DNA from: Leptobrachium leishanense
Taxonomy: Eukaryota > Chordata > Amphibia > Anura > Megophryidae
Reading direction: 5' to 3'
Assembly (NCBI GenBank): GCA_009667805.1
Contig: CM019063.1
Location: 86,145,877 to 86,209,876 of the forward strand
DNA: 64,000 bases
Shown here: positions 55,421-64,000 of the stretch, piece by piece
Position numbering within the stretch: position 1 is the stretch's first letter
How the letters are laid out: every line of letters begins with the position of its first letter
Notes under the pieces: model-generated
What the model saw: only the letters and a program-made list of their open reading frames with translations
Told to the model about the DNA's origin: nothing
The model's database searches: none
Made by a program: the position numbers and the translations under genes

Positions 55421-56174
55421 AACATTTTGTCACATTCATTTTATGAATAGTTTTGGTCTCTAAGTAAATTCCGCCATGTAGAATAATATAAAGTTACAAA
55501 ACAACACAAAGTACCCTGTACCAGTTTATAAAGTATTAAAACCCACATTCAACTTTTTAATTCCACTGGTTAATACATCTACCTTTTCCAGGAAAAATAG
55601 GATGGAATTCTCTGTGGGTAAAAAAAATCCATTCTGGTTACGCATAATCCAGGATTTTGAATGTGAAATGTCATGTTGGAACACCATAATGTTCTTGAGT
55701 CTTTTTATTTTTTTTAAATAAAGATAAAAAGGGTGAGAAAATTAAATAAATAAGTAAACTTCATAGCATATAAGACTTTTAATAGCATTTAATGATAGAT
55801 CATTTCTTTCTGTTCATTAAGGTTTTTTCAATGGGAATATTAAAAATTAATTATGACTTACTTAAAACACTTGGGGCCCTAGTTCAATGTTGTTCAATTA
55901 AACCTGAGATACTTATGGAAAATTTGTGCACCAGACTTTTTCCATTTCCGTCTCACTTTTAACACTCGTATTCTGACTGAGCCACTCTCTCAGTAGCTCG
56001 AGTCACAAACAATACTTTTCAGGTGTTAAAAGATAACGACAGTCGACAGCGGTGCTATGCAAAGTTTGCTACTCTGGTGCAATAGTGTCTCAAAACAATA
56101 AATTATCGAGTGAAGCCAATAAGTATAATAGCCCCACTCAATAACTTTTAATGTCTCAGTTGTATCAATAGGAC
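55421..56174. other. AT-rich spacer
   Basis: No recognisable gene or element. Confidence 0.55.
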
Positions 56175-56300
56175 TCCTGGGGTCCTATTACAATCATAAC
56201 GCTAACGTTAGCGCTCACCTATGTGAGCGTTAATGTTAGCAATGCTGGCCCTAGCACAGGTGCACTAATATTGCCCCATAGAAGACTATTGTGTCTTCTG
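56175..56300. mobile_element. MITE fragment with AACGTTAGCGCTCAC hairpin
   Basis: 'tcctattacaatcataacgctaacgttagcgctcacc' and the inverted 'gtgagcgttaatgttagc'. Only one end is present. Confidence 0.5.
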
Positions 56301-56354
56301 TTCACAGAAAGCAAAACTGCACCAAAATTCAGGCGAATTACCTTGATTTGCGAT

Positions 56355-56690
56355 TTTTCAGTTCTACAGGTTTAAACAGCCACTTTATTAAGTATACATG
56401 TTCAATAGCTTGTTAACACAAATTTCGAATCAGCCAATCACATGGCAGCTACTCAATGCATCTAGACGTGGTGAAGACGGCTTGCTGAAGTTCAAACTGA
56501 GCATCAGAATGGGGAAGAAAGGGGATTTACGTGACTTTGAACATGGCATGGTTGAAGGTGCCAGATGGGCTGGTCTGATTATTTCAAAAACTGCTGATCT
56601 ACTGGGATTTTCACGCACAACCATCTCTAGGGTTTACAGAGAATGGTCCGAAAAAGAGAAAATATCCAGCATCACACTCTGTTAACGCAC
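56355..56690 (+). pseudogene. Tc1-like transposase, N-terminal DNA-binding part
   Basis: A 95-codon frame (56398-56685). Residues about 36-85 read GKKGDLRDFEHGMVEGAR, ISKTADLLGFSRTTISRVYREWSEKEK, a typical first helix-turn-helix of Tc1 transposases, which binds the terminal repeats. The frame is cut at 56690; the catalytic DDE domain is absent. Upstream 'cagccaatcacatggcag' fits the Tc1 leader. Confidence 0.85.
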
Positions 56691-57113
56691 TCACTCTCCT
56701 ACCTCACTCACCCAACCACAAATCCACTCCTAGTTCACTCCGGCTACACACTCTCAATCTTTATAACATACATGCTCACACCCATGCTACACAGCTCCCC
56801 ATTTTTATCACATTCAGTCACTTTCACTCCCATGAAAAAAGTGGCCACGCATTTTACCTTGCACCTGGTCCCGCAAACACTAGAGCTGGTCCTGCTAATA
56901 TTGATTCCTTCAATCCTTGTCTGTAGGTTATTGTCATGGACTATGGTCACTCCAAGGGATTCTGCCTCAAGAGACTCTACAAAAATCAACTCCAGATAAA
57001 AAGTACCTCCATGGATGTTACATCGATCAGTGGACCTGCTGATCATTCATTGGTTCACCATCTAACATGACCATAAGCATAGACCAGGACACGGGCTGAA
57101 GATAAAAATCTCT
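56691..57113. other. Spacer without recognisable gene
   Basis: Overlapping short frames on both strands, no motif. Confidence 0.5.
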
Positions 57114-57656
57114 GGCCCCTATTACATTCCTCGCGTATTTGTTTTTGCGCGCACAAATGCGCATTTGCGCGAGGGGCAAAACCCTTTGCGCTGAATGTCG
57201 TATTACAACGTTCGCGCAAACTATGCGCGTTATCGTTTAACGCGGTTGGACCTGCGCGAGTGTGATGAACTGTGCACGTCCTATACTTAACATTGTGAGT
57301 GCAAATTTGTTCGTGCGCTGGTATGCAGATGGTATTACAATCGATGCGCATCTTTTTTTTTTTTTTAATTCTTTATTTATGAGTTTTTACACAGAACATG
57401 GCACAACCAACATTTCCATCAAGCGCTTGAAAATACAGAGATCAATTGACAGGTGCCAAATCTTAACCCCATCTGATAGCGGGCATAGACATAGACTGAT
57501 AATAAATCAAACCCATCGTAAGAAAAAAAAATGGGGAAGATTCCAGAGGAAGAAAAGAGAAAGAAGAAAGAAAAAGAAAGGGGGAGAAGAAGGGGGAAAG
57601 GGTGGACAGTTCCATCCAGGCTGTACAAACTTAATTGAGTACCGGAGATATACATT

Positions 57657-60260
57657 TCAACTTGTAACTCCCAAATAATCCTCCCACAAATGCCAAGTTT
57701 TCTCGAATTTGGGTATAGTTTGGCGTACAATAGCTGTCAGTTCCTCCATGAGCCTCACATCGGATACTTTAGCCTTCACGAGACGCATAGTAGGCAGGAC
57801 ATCCGATAGCCATTGAGAAGCCAGGGCTCTGCGAGCCGCCAAGAGGACGCAACGTAGCAAGGACTGCTCGGGGTTCGTGAAACCAGTTTTCGGCCGAGAG
57901 AGCAAGAAGTCCCAGGGGTCCACATGAACAGGTCTGTGAAATATCGAAGTCAGCAAACGGCCCACCTTCCCCCAGTATTCCTTGACCCTCGGGCAGTCCC
58001 ACCACAAGTGAATAAAGGTACCCTGTAATCCACAGTTGCGCCAGCATAAATCACTAGTAGTTCTCCCCATCCTGCATAGGAGCACAGGGGTCGTGTACCA
58101 TCTGAATAGCATTTTAAAGGATTGTTCTTGGTGAGTGACACAAATAGAGGACTTTGCCGTAGCCTCCCAAATTTCCTCCCATTCATCCCCCGTCAATGAT
58201 TCCTGCAGATCGGCCTCCCAGCGAGCGCAATAGGCGAGCTCGCCCCATTCCTTGGAGCCGGAACATAGTGCGTAATATATAGTCGAAATCAATCCTCTAG
58301 GGACACTCGCCGCAGAGCAGAGCTTCTCAAACCAGTTCAAGGGCGTGTTGGCTATGGGGACCAGGGCCTCTGTATCTATATAATGCCGCAGCTGCATAAA
58401 GCGAAAGTAGTCAAATGGTCTCAGTGAGGCCCTAGCGGAGAGGTCTGCAAAGGTCACCTTTTTACCCCCTGTCAATATGTCTCCAAAGCGTCTTAGTCCC
58501 GATGCCTCTAGTGTTTTGAAGTCAGGAAGGTTCATCCCTGGGGGGAAGGCCGGGTTGCGGAAGAGCGGGGTCATAGGCGACGGAGTAGTGGCTAAAGAGA
58601 ACTTGGAGCAGGCGAGGTCAAAGATGCGCAGGGAGTTGGCTATTGCCGGGCAAACCGTGCGGGGCAAGGGGCGCGAAGGTCTGGGAAGCCACAGAGCCAT
58701 GTGTGGGCGGTCAGGAGAGGTAAGCGCAGTCTCTAGTGTCACCCAACGTCTGTCCGCCGCCGGTGCGTGCCAGGCAACCACCTGCGCCAGTTGTGCTGCG
58801 CAATAATACATATAAAGGTTAGGGAGACCCAAACCACCTCTAGTTTTAGGACGATATAGTATTTTACGGGCTACTCTCCGCCTTTTATTCTGCCAGACGA
58901 AGGCGTCTATCGCAGATTGAATTCCTGCCAAGTCCCTCCGGGTGACCGCCACCGGCAGCGCTTGAAAAAGAAACAGAAGTCTGGGCAAGATGTTCATCTT
59001 AACAGAGTGGATCCTCCCGATCCACGAGATCGGCTTCTCAGTCCAGTCCTCTAGGTCCTTCTTAATCTGTCGTATCACGGGTGGGATGTTGGCAGAAAAC
59101 AAACGTGTGGGGTCACTAGTCAGGGAAACCCCAAGATATTTAAGAGACGTCCGTACAATTGGAATGCGGAAGCTGGATGCCATATCCGCTACCATCTCCG
59201 GTGACATGTGTAAGGGCATCGCCTGGGATTTAGTAAGGTTGACCTTAAAACCTGAAAGTGAACCATAGTGTGTCAACAAGTCATGGAGGTGGCGCATGGA
59301 CCGTAGGGGATCCGTCAGGGAGAGCAAGATGTCGTCTGCGTAAGCCGAGACTGTGAACCTGTGGTTGCCCAAAGGGACACCTTGTATATGCGGGGATTGG
59401 CGTATGCGCGTTAGAAGGGGTTCTAGAGCTAGCACAAATAGGATCGGAGACAAAGGGCACCCCTGTCGCGTGCCATTCGAGATAGTGAAAGGGGAACGGG
59501 AGGCACCCTGGAGTTTAATCTGCGCTCTCGGATTTTCATACAGGGCCTTAATCACATTGATGAAGTTGTCAGGCAACCCCAGTCGTACCAGAAGACGAAA
59601 GAGAAAAGGCCATGTCACCCTGTCGAAGGCCTTCTCCGCATCCAAGGAAAGAAGCAGAGAAGGCGTTCGAGTCGATCCCGCCCACCACACCAGGTCGGCA
59701 CCTCGGCGCGTATTCTCGTACAGCTGTCGGCCGGGAATGAAGCCAACTTGGTCGGGATGTATAAGTGAGGTCAACATGGGGTTCAGTCTATCCGCCAATA
59801 TTTTGGCCAGGAGTTTAATATCGAAGTTAAGGAGGGAGATGGGGCGGTAGTTTTCAGGTCTCGAGGCGTCCCTCCCTTCCTTCGGAAGCAGCGCTATGTC
59901 GGCCAGTGTCATGTCTGGGTGTAAGCGGGTCTCCCCACGCAGCGCATTAAAGAGATTGGTCAAGTGTGGGAGTAAGATTTTCTTGAAGGTTTTGTAATAA
60001 CCTCCATGGAAACCATCTGGTCCGGGGGCTTTCATACCATTCAGGCCGGCAAGTGCCCTGCTAACCTCTGGCATGGCAATCGGCTCCCCAAGAGTGTCAG
60101 ACTGGGCCTGGGTGAGGGCGGTCAAGGGTGTGGAATTTAAGAAGTCATCAATCACGCCTGTGGCGCTGCCAGCCCCCTCCCCCTGGTCCCTTGAGTGGTT
60201 ATAAAGTCGGTCGTAAAATTCAGTGAAAACTTGAGCTATAGCGTCGGGGGATGTAACCAC
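57657..60260 (-). CDS. LINE ORF2, RT and C-terminal Cys-rich part
   Basis: 867 codons. RT with PGPDGF, YRPISLLN, SLDAEKAFDRV (catalytic Asp near 208), GTRQGCPLSP and YADD at 307-310. Tyr-Ala-Asp-Asp fits Tx1-like L1 relatives. The C terminus has Cys739-Cys743-His751-Cys756 (CWRNC...HLWWDC), the usual L1 Cys/His motif. Lies in a different frame from the 60236-61078 piece, with a 25-bp overlap that points to a single-base indel. Confidence 0.92.
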   Translation of the reverse strand: MVTSPDAIAQVFTEFYDRLYNHSRDQGEGAGSATGVIDDFLNSTPLTALTQAQSDTLGEPIAMPEVSRALAGLNGMKAPGPDGFHGGYYKTFKKILLPHLTNLFNALRGETRLHPDMTLADIALLPKEGRDASRPENYRPISLLNFDIKLLAKILADRLNPMLTSLIHPDQVGFIPGRQLYENTRRGADLVWWAGSTRTPSLLLSLDAEKAFDRVTWPFLFRLLVRLGLPDNFINVIKALYENPRAQIKLQGASRSPFTISNGTRQGCPLSPILFVLALEPLLTRIRQSPHIQGVPLGNHRFTVSAYADDILLSLTDPLRSMRHLHDLLTHYGSLSGFKVNLTKSQAMPLHMSPEMVADMASSFRIPIVRTSLKYLGVSLTSDPTRLFSANIPPVIRQIKKDLEDWTEKPISWIGRIHSVKMNILPRLLFLFQALPVAVTRRDLAGIQSAIDAFVWQNKRRRVARKILYRPKTRGGLGLPNLYMYYCAAQLAQVVAWHAPAADRRWVTLETALTSPDRPHMALWLPRPSRPLPRTVCPAIANSLRIFDLACSKFSLATTPSPMTPLFRNPAFPPGMNLPDFKTLEASGLRRFGDILTGGKKVTFADLSARASLRPFDYFRFMQLRHYIDTEALVPIANTPLNWFEKLCSAASVPRGLISTIYYALCSGSKEWGELAYCARWEADLQESLTGDEWEEIWEATAKSSICVTHQEQSFKMLFRWYTTPVLLCRMGRTTSDLCWRNCGLQGTFIHLWWDCPRVKEYWGKVGRLLTSIFHRPVHVDPWDFLLSRPKTGFTNPEQSLLRCVLLAARRALASQWLSDVLPTMRLVKAKVSDVRLMEELTAIVRQTIPKFEKTWHLWEDYLGVTS

Positions 60261-61078
60261 TCTCCGTTGCCCGCCCTGACAGAGGAGATCGATTTATAAG
60301 TCCCCCTAGGTCTGAGGCTACGCGCTAAGAGTGAGTCTAATTTGTTAGATTGTTCGTAGAAGGTCCGCCTAGACCACGTTAGGGATTTAGCAACGTCATC
60401 TAGGAAGAGCTGTTTCAGGGCTCTCCTGACTTCATTGAGGGCGACAAGCCCAGAGGGAGTGGGATCCGCCTTGTGTTGTTGCTCCAAACGGTGAAGCTGT
60501 GCTTGGAGGTCTAGGGCCAAGCTAAGTTTCTGTTTCTTCCGAAACGTGGCTATTTTGATGAAATGGCCTCGGATCACGGCTTTGTGAGCAGCCCAAACCG
60601 TGGCCGGGGACATCTCCTCTGAGGCGTTTTCCGTAAAATATTGGTCAAGGGCCACCCGTGTCTGTGCTATAACGTCTGGGTCGCGGAGAAGAGAGGCATT
60701 CAGCTTCCACTTCCACGGACCAGAGGATTGGGGAACAGCCAGCTGTAGGGAAATGTCTGCATGGTCCGACCACGTAATACTGTGAATATCTGCTCGCACC
60801 ACCCTGGCCATACTAGCAGCGTTGCAGAGAAGAAGGTCTATGCGTGAATATGAACCGTGTGGAGCCGAGTAAAAAGTAAAATCTCTGTCATCAGGGTGGA
60901 GTACCCTCCATGCGTCCAGTAAATCTGAGCGTCTGAGGAAAGTGTAAAAAGCCCTATCCTGTCCACTAAGTCCCGGTGCCCGGTCAGTTCCTGTCTGGGA
61001 TCGTCTGTCAACAGCCGCGCAAGGGACCGCATTCATGTCACCACCCACAATCACCATGCCAGGAGGGAGGGAGGCCAC
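60236..61078 (-). CDS. LINE ORF2, endonuclease C-terminal half and linker
   Basis: 280 codons, with VIVGGDMNAVP (Asp14, Asn16), SRIDLLL and TWSDHADI (Asp105, His106): the second half of the EEP active site. The linker to RT follows. The Met is internal; the frame was continuous with 61051-61455. Confidence 0.9.
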   Translation of the reverse strand: MASLPPGMVIVGGDMNAVPCAAVDRRSQTGTDRAPGLSGQDRAFYTFLRRSDLLDAWRVLHPDDRDFTFYSAPHGSYSRIDLLLCNAASMARVVRADIHSITWSDHADISLQLAVPQSSGPWKWKLNASLLRDPDVIAQTRVALDQYFTENASEEMSPATVWAAHKAVIRGHFIKIATFRKKQKLSLALDLQAQLHRLEQQHKADPTPSGLVALNEVRRALKQLFLDDVAKSLTWSRRTFYEQSNKLDSLLARSLRPRGTYKSISSVRAGNGEWLHPPTL

Positions 61079-61455
61079 CAGGTAGTCATGTCCGTCCAGA
61101 ACTGTTCGGATTGTGCATTAGGGGCGTAAATGTTAATGAGATGACAAGTAGAAGCGTACAGTGACCCCGATACCAGGACAAATCTACCGTCGCTGTCACA
61201 CACCTCAGATGTAATCTTAAAGGGGCATGTCTTCCGAAAGAGGATAGACACCCCATTGCGCTTAACTACGGAGTGGGCCGAGACCGCCACAGTATAGATA
61301 TGATCTGTGAGTCTGACCTTGGCCACTTTGTTAATGTGTGTTTCCTGAATAAACGCTATGTCTGACTTAGCTGATTTAAGACTGCGCAGTAAGAGGCGGC
61401 GCTTGTTTGGGGAGTTCAGGCCCTTCACATTTAGGGAGGTAATCTTAACGGACAT
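61051..61455 (-). CDS. LINE ORF2, endonuclease N-terminal half
   Basis: 134 codons, with SLNVKGLNSPNKRR (Asn9), FIQETH (Glu38) and INIYAPN. Probable true start of ORF2. The frame shifts near 61060-61080, where 61051-61078 overlaps the next piece. Confidence 0.9.
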   Translation of the reverse strand: MSVKITSLNVKGLNSPNKRRLLLRSLKSAKSDIAFIQETHINKVAKVRLTDHIYTVAVSAHSVVKRNGVSILFRKTCPFKITSEVCDSDGRFVLVSGSLYASTCHLINIYAPNAQSEQFWTDMTTWWPPSLLAW

Positions 61456-62038
61456 CGTGGTGTATTTTCAAAAAAAGCATAAAAGAGGATACTGTACCAC
61501 ATCCCGTGCTATCCCGTGGCAATAAACAAGCCCGTAAGGGCAGCCTGGTGGAAAAACAACAAGAGAAGAAAGAAAAGAAAAAGAACAATAACACTAAAAC
61601 CTTCAAACAAATAGAACTATATACAAAAAAGGCCTCCGAGTAGGAAGCCAGAAATAGCCTGGGCTTACATATCGCCAGGTAAAAAAGGATTGGGGGGGAG
61701 GTAACCCAAAGTTCGGCTCCAGTATGAGAGTCCAGGATACCACCTCGCCCGCCACGAGTGTTCATTGGATTGTAAGACCCTGTAAAAAAGAGAAAAAGGA
61801 GGGGGCTCCCCCTGTGTCCTCGTCAGCCACCCGAATCCCTCCGTGCGGTCCCGAGGCATCGTGGGAGTGGGAGAGGATCGCCGTCGGGCGTAGAAGGCCC
61901 AAAGATGGGGTGCAAGGGGGAGGGGAGGAATTGTGCTGTCCACACCCGGGACGCACCTGCCGATGGCCCCTTGTGCCTTCCCAGGAAAAAAGGGCTGTCT
62001 GGAGGGCGTAAAAAAAGGAAAAAATGGGGCACCTCACC

Positions 62039-63034
62039 TCAAGTCGGGGCACGTCCAGAGCGACTGCGCACATTGCCACCAACGGTTCTCCATTCTCTGG
62101 AGAAATGTTGCAGGGATATAGGATGTTGGTTCGGGAGTTCGAAGTCGTCCGGGGGGGTGATACCAAGAGCTTTGAAGAATCTGCTCGGATCCATCCGGGG
62201 TTGTAGAACGTGGGTGCGGCCGTCCAGGAAGGCCAGGATCTTCAAGGGGTGTCCCCAGGCGAATTGGATCTTGTGGTTTCTGAGTAGGTCTGCGACGGGT
62301 TTCCATTCCCTCCGACGCTGTAGCGTTATTGGGGTCAGATCCTGGAAGAGCAAAATGGGGGTACCCTCGTAAGAAATGGAGGCTCCCCGATTGTTGCGTA
62401 GAATAAGTTCCTTGGTGGAGTAATGTAAGAAGCGAACAATCACGTCCCTCGGGCGCTCATCCTCTGCCCTCCGAGCGCGCAGAGCTCGGTGTGCCCGGTC
62501 TAGAATCCACGCTTGGTCTGGTAAGTCTGGGGCCAGGGGACGTAGAAGGTCCCGCACCAAATCAGCCAGGGAGCCCTCGCCCGCTCCCTCTGGGAGGCCT
62601 CTTATACGAAGGTTGTTTCTGCGCGTTCGGTTTGATAAATCTTCCAACTGTATCTCAATGTCCTCCACTCTGCGTAGTAACATATTCGTGCCGTCCACCA
62701 CCACATTATGTGCGTCAGCCATGTCATCGACCCTGGTTTCGAGCGCCGCCGTTCTCGTACCTAGCGCCATGAGGTCTGCCTGCATGATCTTCGTGCTCCT
62801 ATCGATCTCCCCAGCCAGATATGTGCGCATTTCCCGCATATGGGTGAGTATGGATGTTGTATCGGCTTCTGCCGGGTTCCCGTCCGACATTTCGTCCTCC
62901 GAGACCGGCGTTTTGTGGCGGGAAGAGGAGCGGCCGCCATCTTGCGAGGCCGCCGGCCTCTTCGCGGAAAACAGCGCGGCCACTGAACCATCCCGCTGCT
63001 TACCGCGTTTCGGCGATTTATGAGTAGCCGGCAT
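62039..63034 (-). CDS. LINE ORF1, L1-type RNA-binding protein
   Basis: 331 codons, intact. Basic Ser-rich N terminus, coiled coil (about 60-138), then an RRM-like part starting RRNNLRIRGLPEG (about 138-150) and RDVIVRFLHYSTKE (about 196-209), then the C-terminal domain. This is the L1 ORF1p arrangement: a trimeric RNA chaperone that packages the LINE RNA. The first Met lies about 120 bp from the element's 5' edge. Confidence 0.92.
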   Translation of the reverse strand: MPATHKSPKRGKQRDGSVAALFSAKRPAASQDGGRSSSRHKTPVSEDEMSDGNPAEADTTSILTHMREMRTYLAGEIDRSTKIMQADLMALGTRTAALETRVDDMADAHNVVVDGTNMLLRRVEDIEIQLEDLSNRTRRNNLRIRGLPEGAGEGSLADLVRDLLRPLAPDLPDQAWILDRAHRALRARRAEDERPRDVIVRFLHYSTKELILRNNRGASISYEGTPILLFQDLTPITLQRRREWKPVADLLRNHKIQFAWGHPLKILAFLDGRTHVLQPRMDPSRFFKALGITPPDDFELPNQHPISLQHFSREWRTVGGNVRSRSGRAPT

Positions 63035-63449
63035 CGTGGGGGTCCTCCAGGTGTCTCTGGGGAGCTCAGGGTCTGCGGATGTAAGCGGATTACAATGTCT
63101 CGTGGCGGAGCTAACAGCTCAGGCGGCCATCACCATCGGCAGCCAAGCCACGCCCCCGATGCGCATCTTTTTAAGAACGACGTTTGCGCGCAGAATTTTA
63201 ACGTCTTTTAAAAGCTGGTGGTAACTGCAAATCGGAAAGTTCTAGCCGAAACGAAATACACCAGCACAAAAAAAAAAAAAAATACAGCACAGTATAGTTA
63301 CACATTCTACACATACCCAAACAATAAAATTGTGAATTCGTGCGTGTTTTTCTATTGCTGCAGCATATATACTCAGATTTACTTTGACAAAAACTTAAGT
63401 GAGTCAATTAAGGTAAATTGATGTCAATTAAGGTTCTTAATTCTGATTG

Positions 63450-63771
63450 TTATTATTATTTATTTATAAAGCGCCAGCATATTCCGCAGCGCTGTACAAT
63501 AAATACAGTATAGACAGGGTTACAATACATTGAACAACATTTGACAAACAGTACAGGAGGAGATGAGGCCCTATTCCCGTAGGAACTCACAATCTGGGAG
63601 GGTTGGGGTTGGAAACAGGAGGAGAGGACTGTAAGGTGAGAGTGATTGATGGTTGCGTCAGTGAGTTGGGTGGTAGGCTTCCCTAAATGGTAACGTTTTA
63701 AGGGAGCGTTTGAAGGAAGAGAAGTTAGGGGAAAGTCTGACAGTACGAGGGAGAGCGTTCCAGAGAGTGGG
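63450..63771 (-). mobile_element. L2 LINE 3' fragment inside the MITE
   Basis: Minus strand: C-terminal 'tctctggaacgctctccctcgtac', then the tail 'attgtacagcgctgcggaatatgctggcgctttataaataa'. Compared with 19310-19330, the MITE is uninterrupted at 'ctgattg/gctgaatcc', which fixes the insertion edges. No duplication is visible. Confidence 0.85.
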
Positions 63772-64000
63772 GGCTGAATCCCGCGAAAAAAACAGTCCAC
63801 ACACTGATTTGCGTGCGCTACGTTACTGCGCGCGTATTACTCTTCGTTTTGCGCGTCATTTTTACGAACGTTATTTTTGGACGGATGAGAAAATGCGTTC
63901 GGATCGTAATACTACCGTTAATTTTCACGCGATAACGCTTAACGCTGCGCGCAAAAAAATTTGCGCTGCGCGGACGAATTTGCACAAAGAATGTAATAGG

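Larger units (their letters stand above)
57358..63156 (-). mobile_element. Full-length L1/Tx1-like LINE
   Basis: About 5.8 kb, with 16-bp target duplication CGATGCGCATCTTTTT (57342-57357, 63157-63172). The right copy continues TTTTT/AAG, matching the preferred TTTT/AA nick of L1-type endonucleases. The 3' end (low coordinates) has a poly-T run on the plus strand, i.e. a poly-A tail, with AATAAA at about 57371-57377. Order: short 5' UTR (about 120 bp), ORF1, 583-bp spacer, ORF2. Confidence 0.93.
57114..64000. mobile_element. GCGC-rich MITE, copy 5, split by LINEs
   Basis: Left end GGCCCCTATTACATTCC (57114); right end 'gaatgtaatagg' reaches the last base of the window. Split by the L1/Tx1-like LINE (57358-63156) and an L2 tail (63450-63771). 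Confidence 0.8.

Noticed and set aside
58477..59850. Plus-strand frames of 92-165 codons
   Set aside because: Antisense shadows of the LINE ORF2.

Overview
This is gene-poor vertebrate intergenic DNA, most likely from an amphibian (frog-like). No host protein-coding gene, tRNA or rRNA could be supported. The sequence is a dense, nested set of transposable elements in AT-rich spacer. The taxonomic guess rests on the mix: CR1 with an esterase ORF1, a Tx1-like L1, L2, Gmr1-type and PNMA-like-gag Ty3/gypsy elements, Penelope-like repeats carrying hammerhead-ribozyme cores, a tRNA-derived SINE, and many hAT, Tc1/Tigger, TTAA-type and Harbinger-like MITEs. It is an inference, not proof.

Layout. 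1-1451: 5' half of a CR1 LINE on the minus strand, running off the window. 2953-7584: a Tigger-like DNA transposon filled by Penelope-like palindromes, which in turn hold a deleted Gmr1-like LTR element (3692-6566, target duplication GGGTG/GGTTG). 8545-9237: a GCGC-rich MITE. 10134-12310: a hAT-type element containing Penelope-like sequence and the best hammerhead candidate. 13364-13583: another ribozyme-bearing palindrome. 14722-16250: a decayed L2. 16639-17691: a hAT element with a perfect 8-bp duplication inside an L2 tail. 18632-20410: a probable solo LTR (AAAAT) holding a MITE and an L2 tail. 23497-23705: a tRNA-type SINE. 26700-29986: a solo LTR (ATATG) split by a complete non-autonomous Sushi-like LTR element (27368-29817, CTCCT). 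31197-33635: a DNA element inserted at the edge of a 64-bp minisatellite.

34604-48738 holds two TTAA-type elements. The second is split by a 10.1-kb Ty3/gypsy element (38545-48647, duplication CTGT) with a PNMA-like gag, CCHC knuckle, protease, RT, RNase H and integrase. That element was later hit by two MITEs and, in its 5' LTR, by a palindromic Penelope-like insertion with a 14-bp duplication. 50984-53791: three more MITEs. 54786-55245: a CR1 3' end. 56355-56690: a Tc1 transposase fragment. 57114-64000: a GCGC-rich MITE split by a full-length 5.8-kb L1/Tx1-like LINE with a 16-bp duplication and an intact ORF1.

The nesting gives a relative chronology: DNA elements such as Tigger and TTAA were hit by LTR elements, and the gypsy element was then hit by MITEs and Penelope-like DNA. 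None of the autonomous elements is intact throughout. The nearest is the L1/Tx1 element (two apparent frameshifts in ORF2). The Gmr1 pol fragment has a long open frame but lacks gag, protease and one integrase aspartate.
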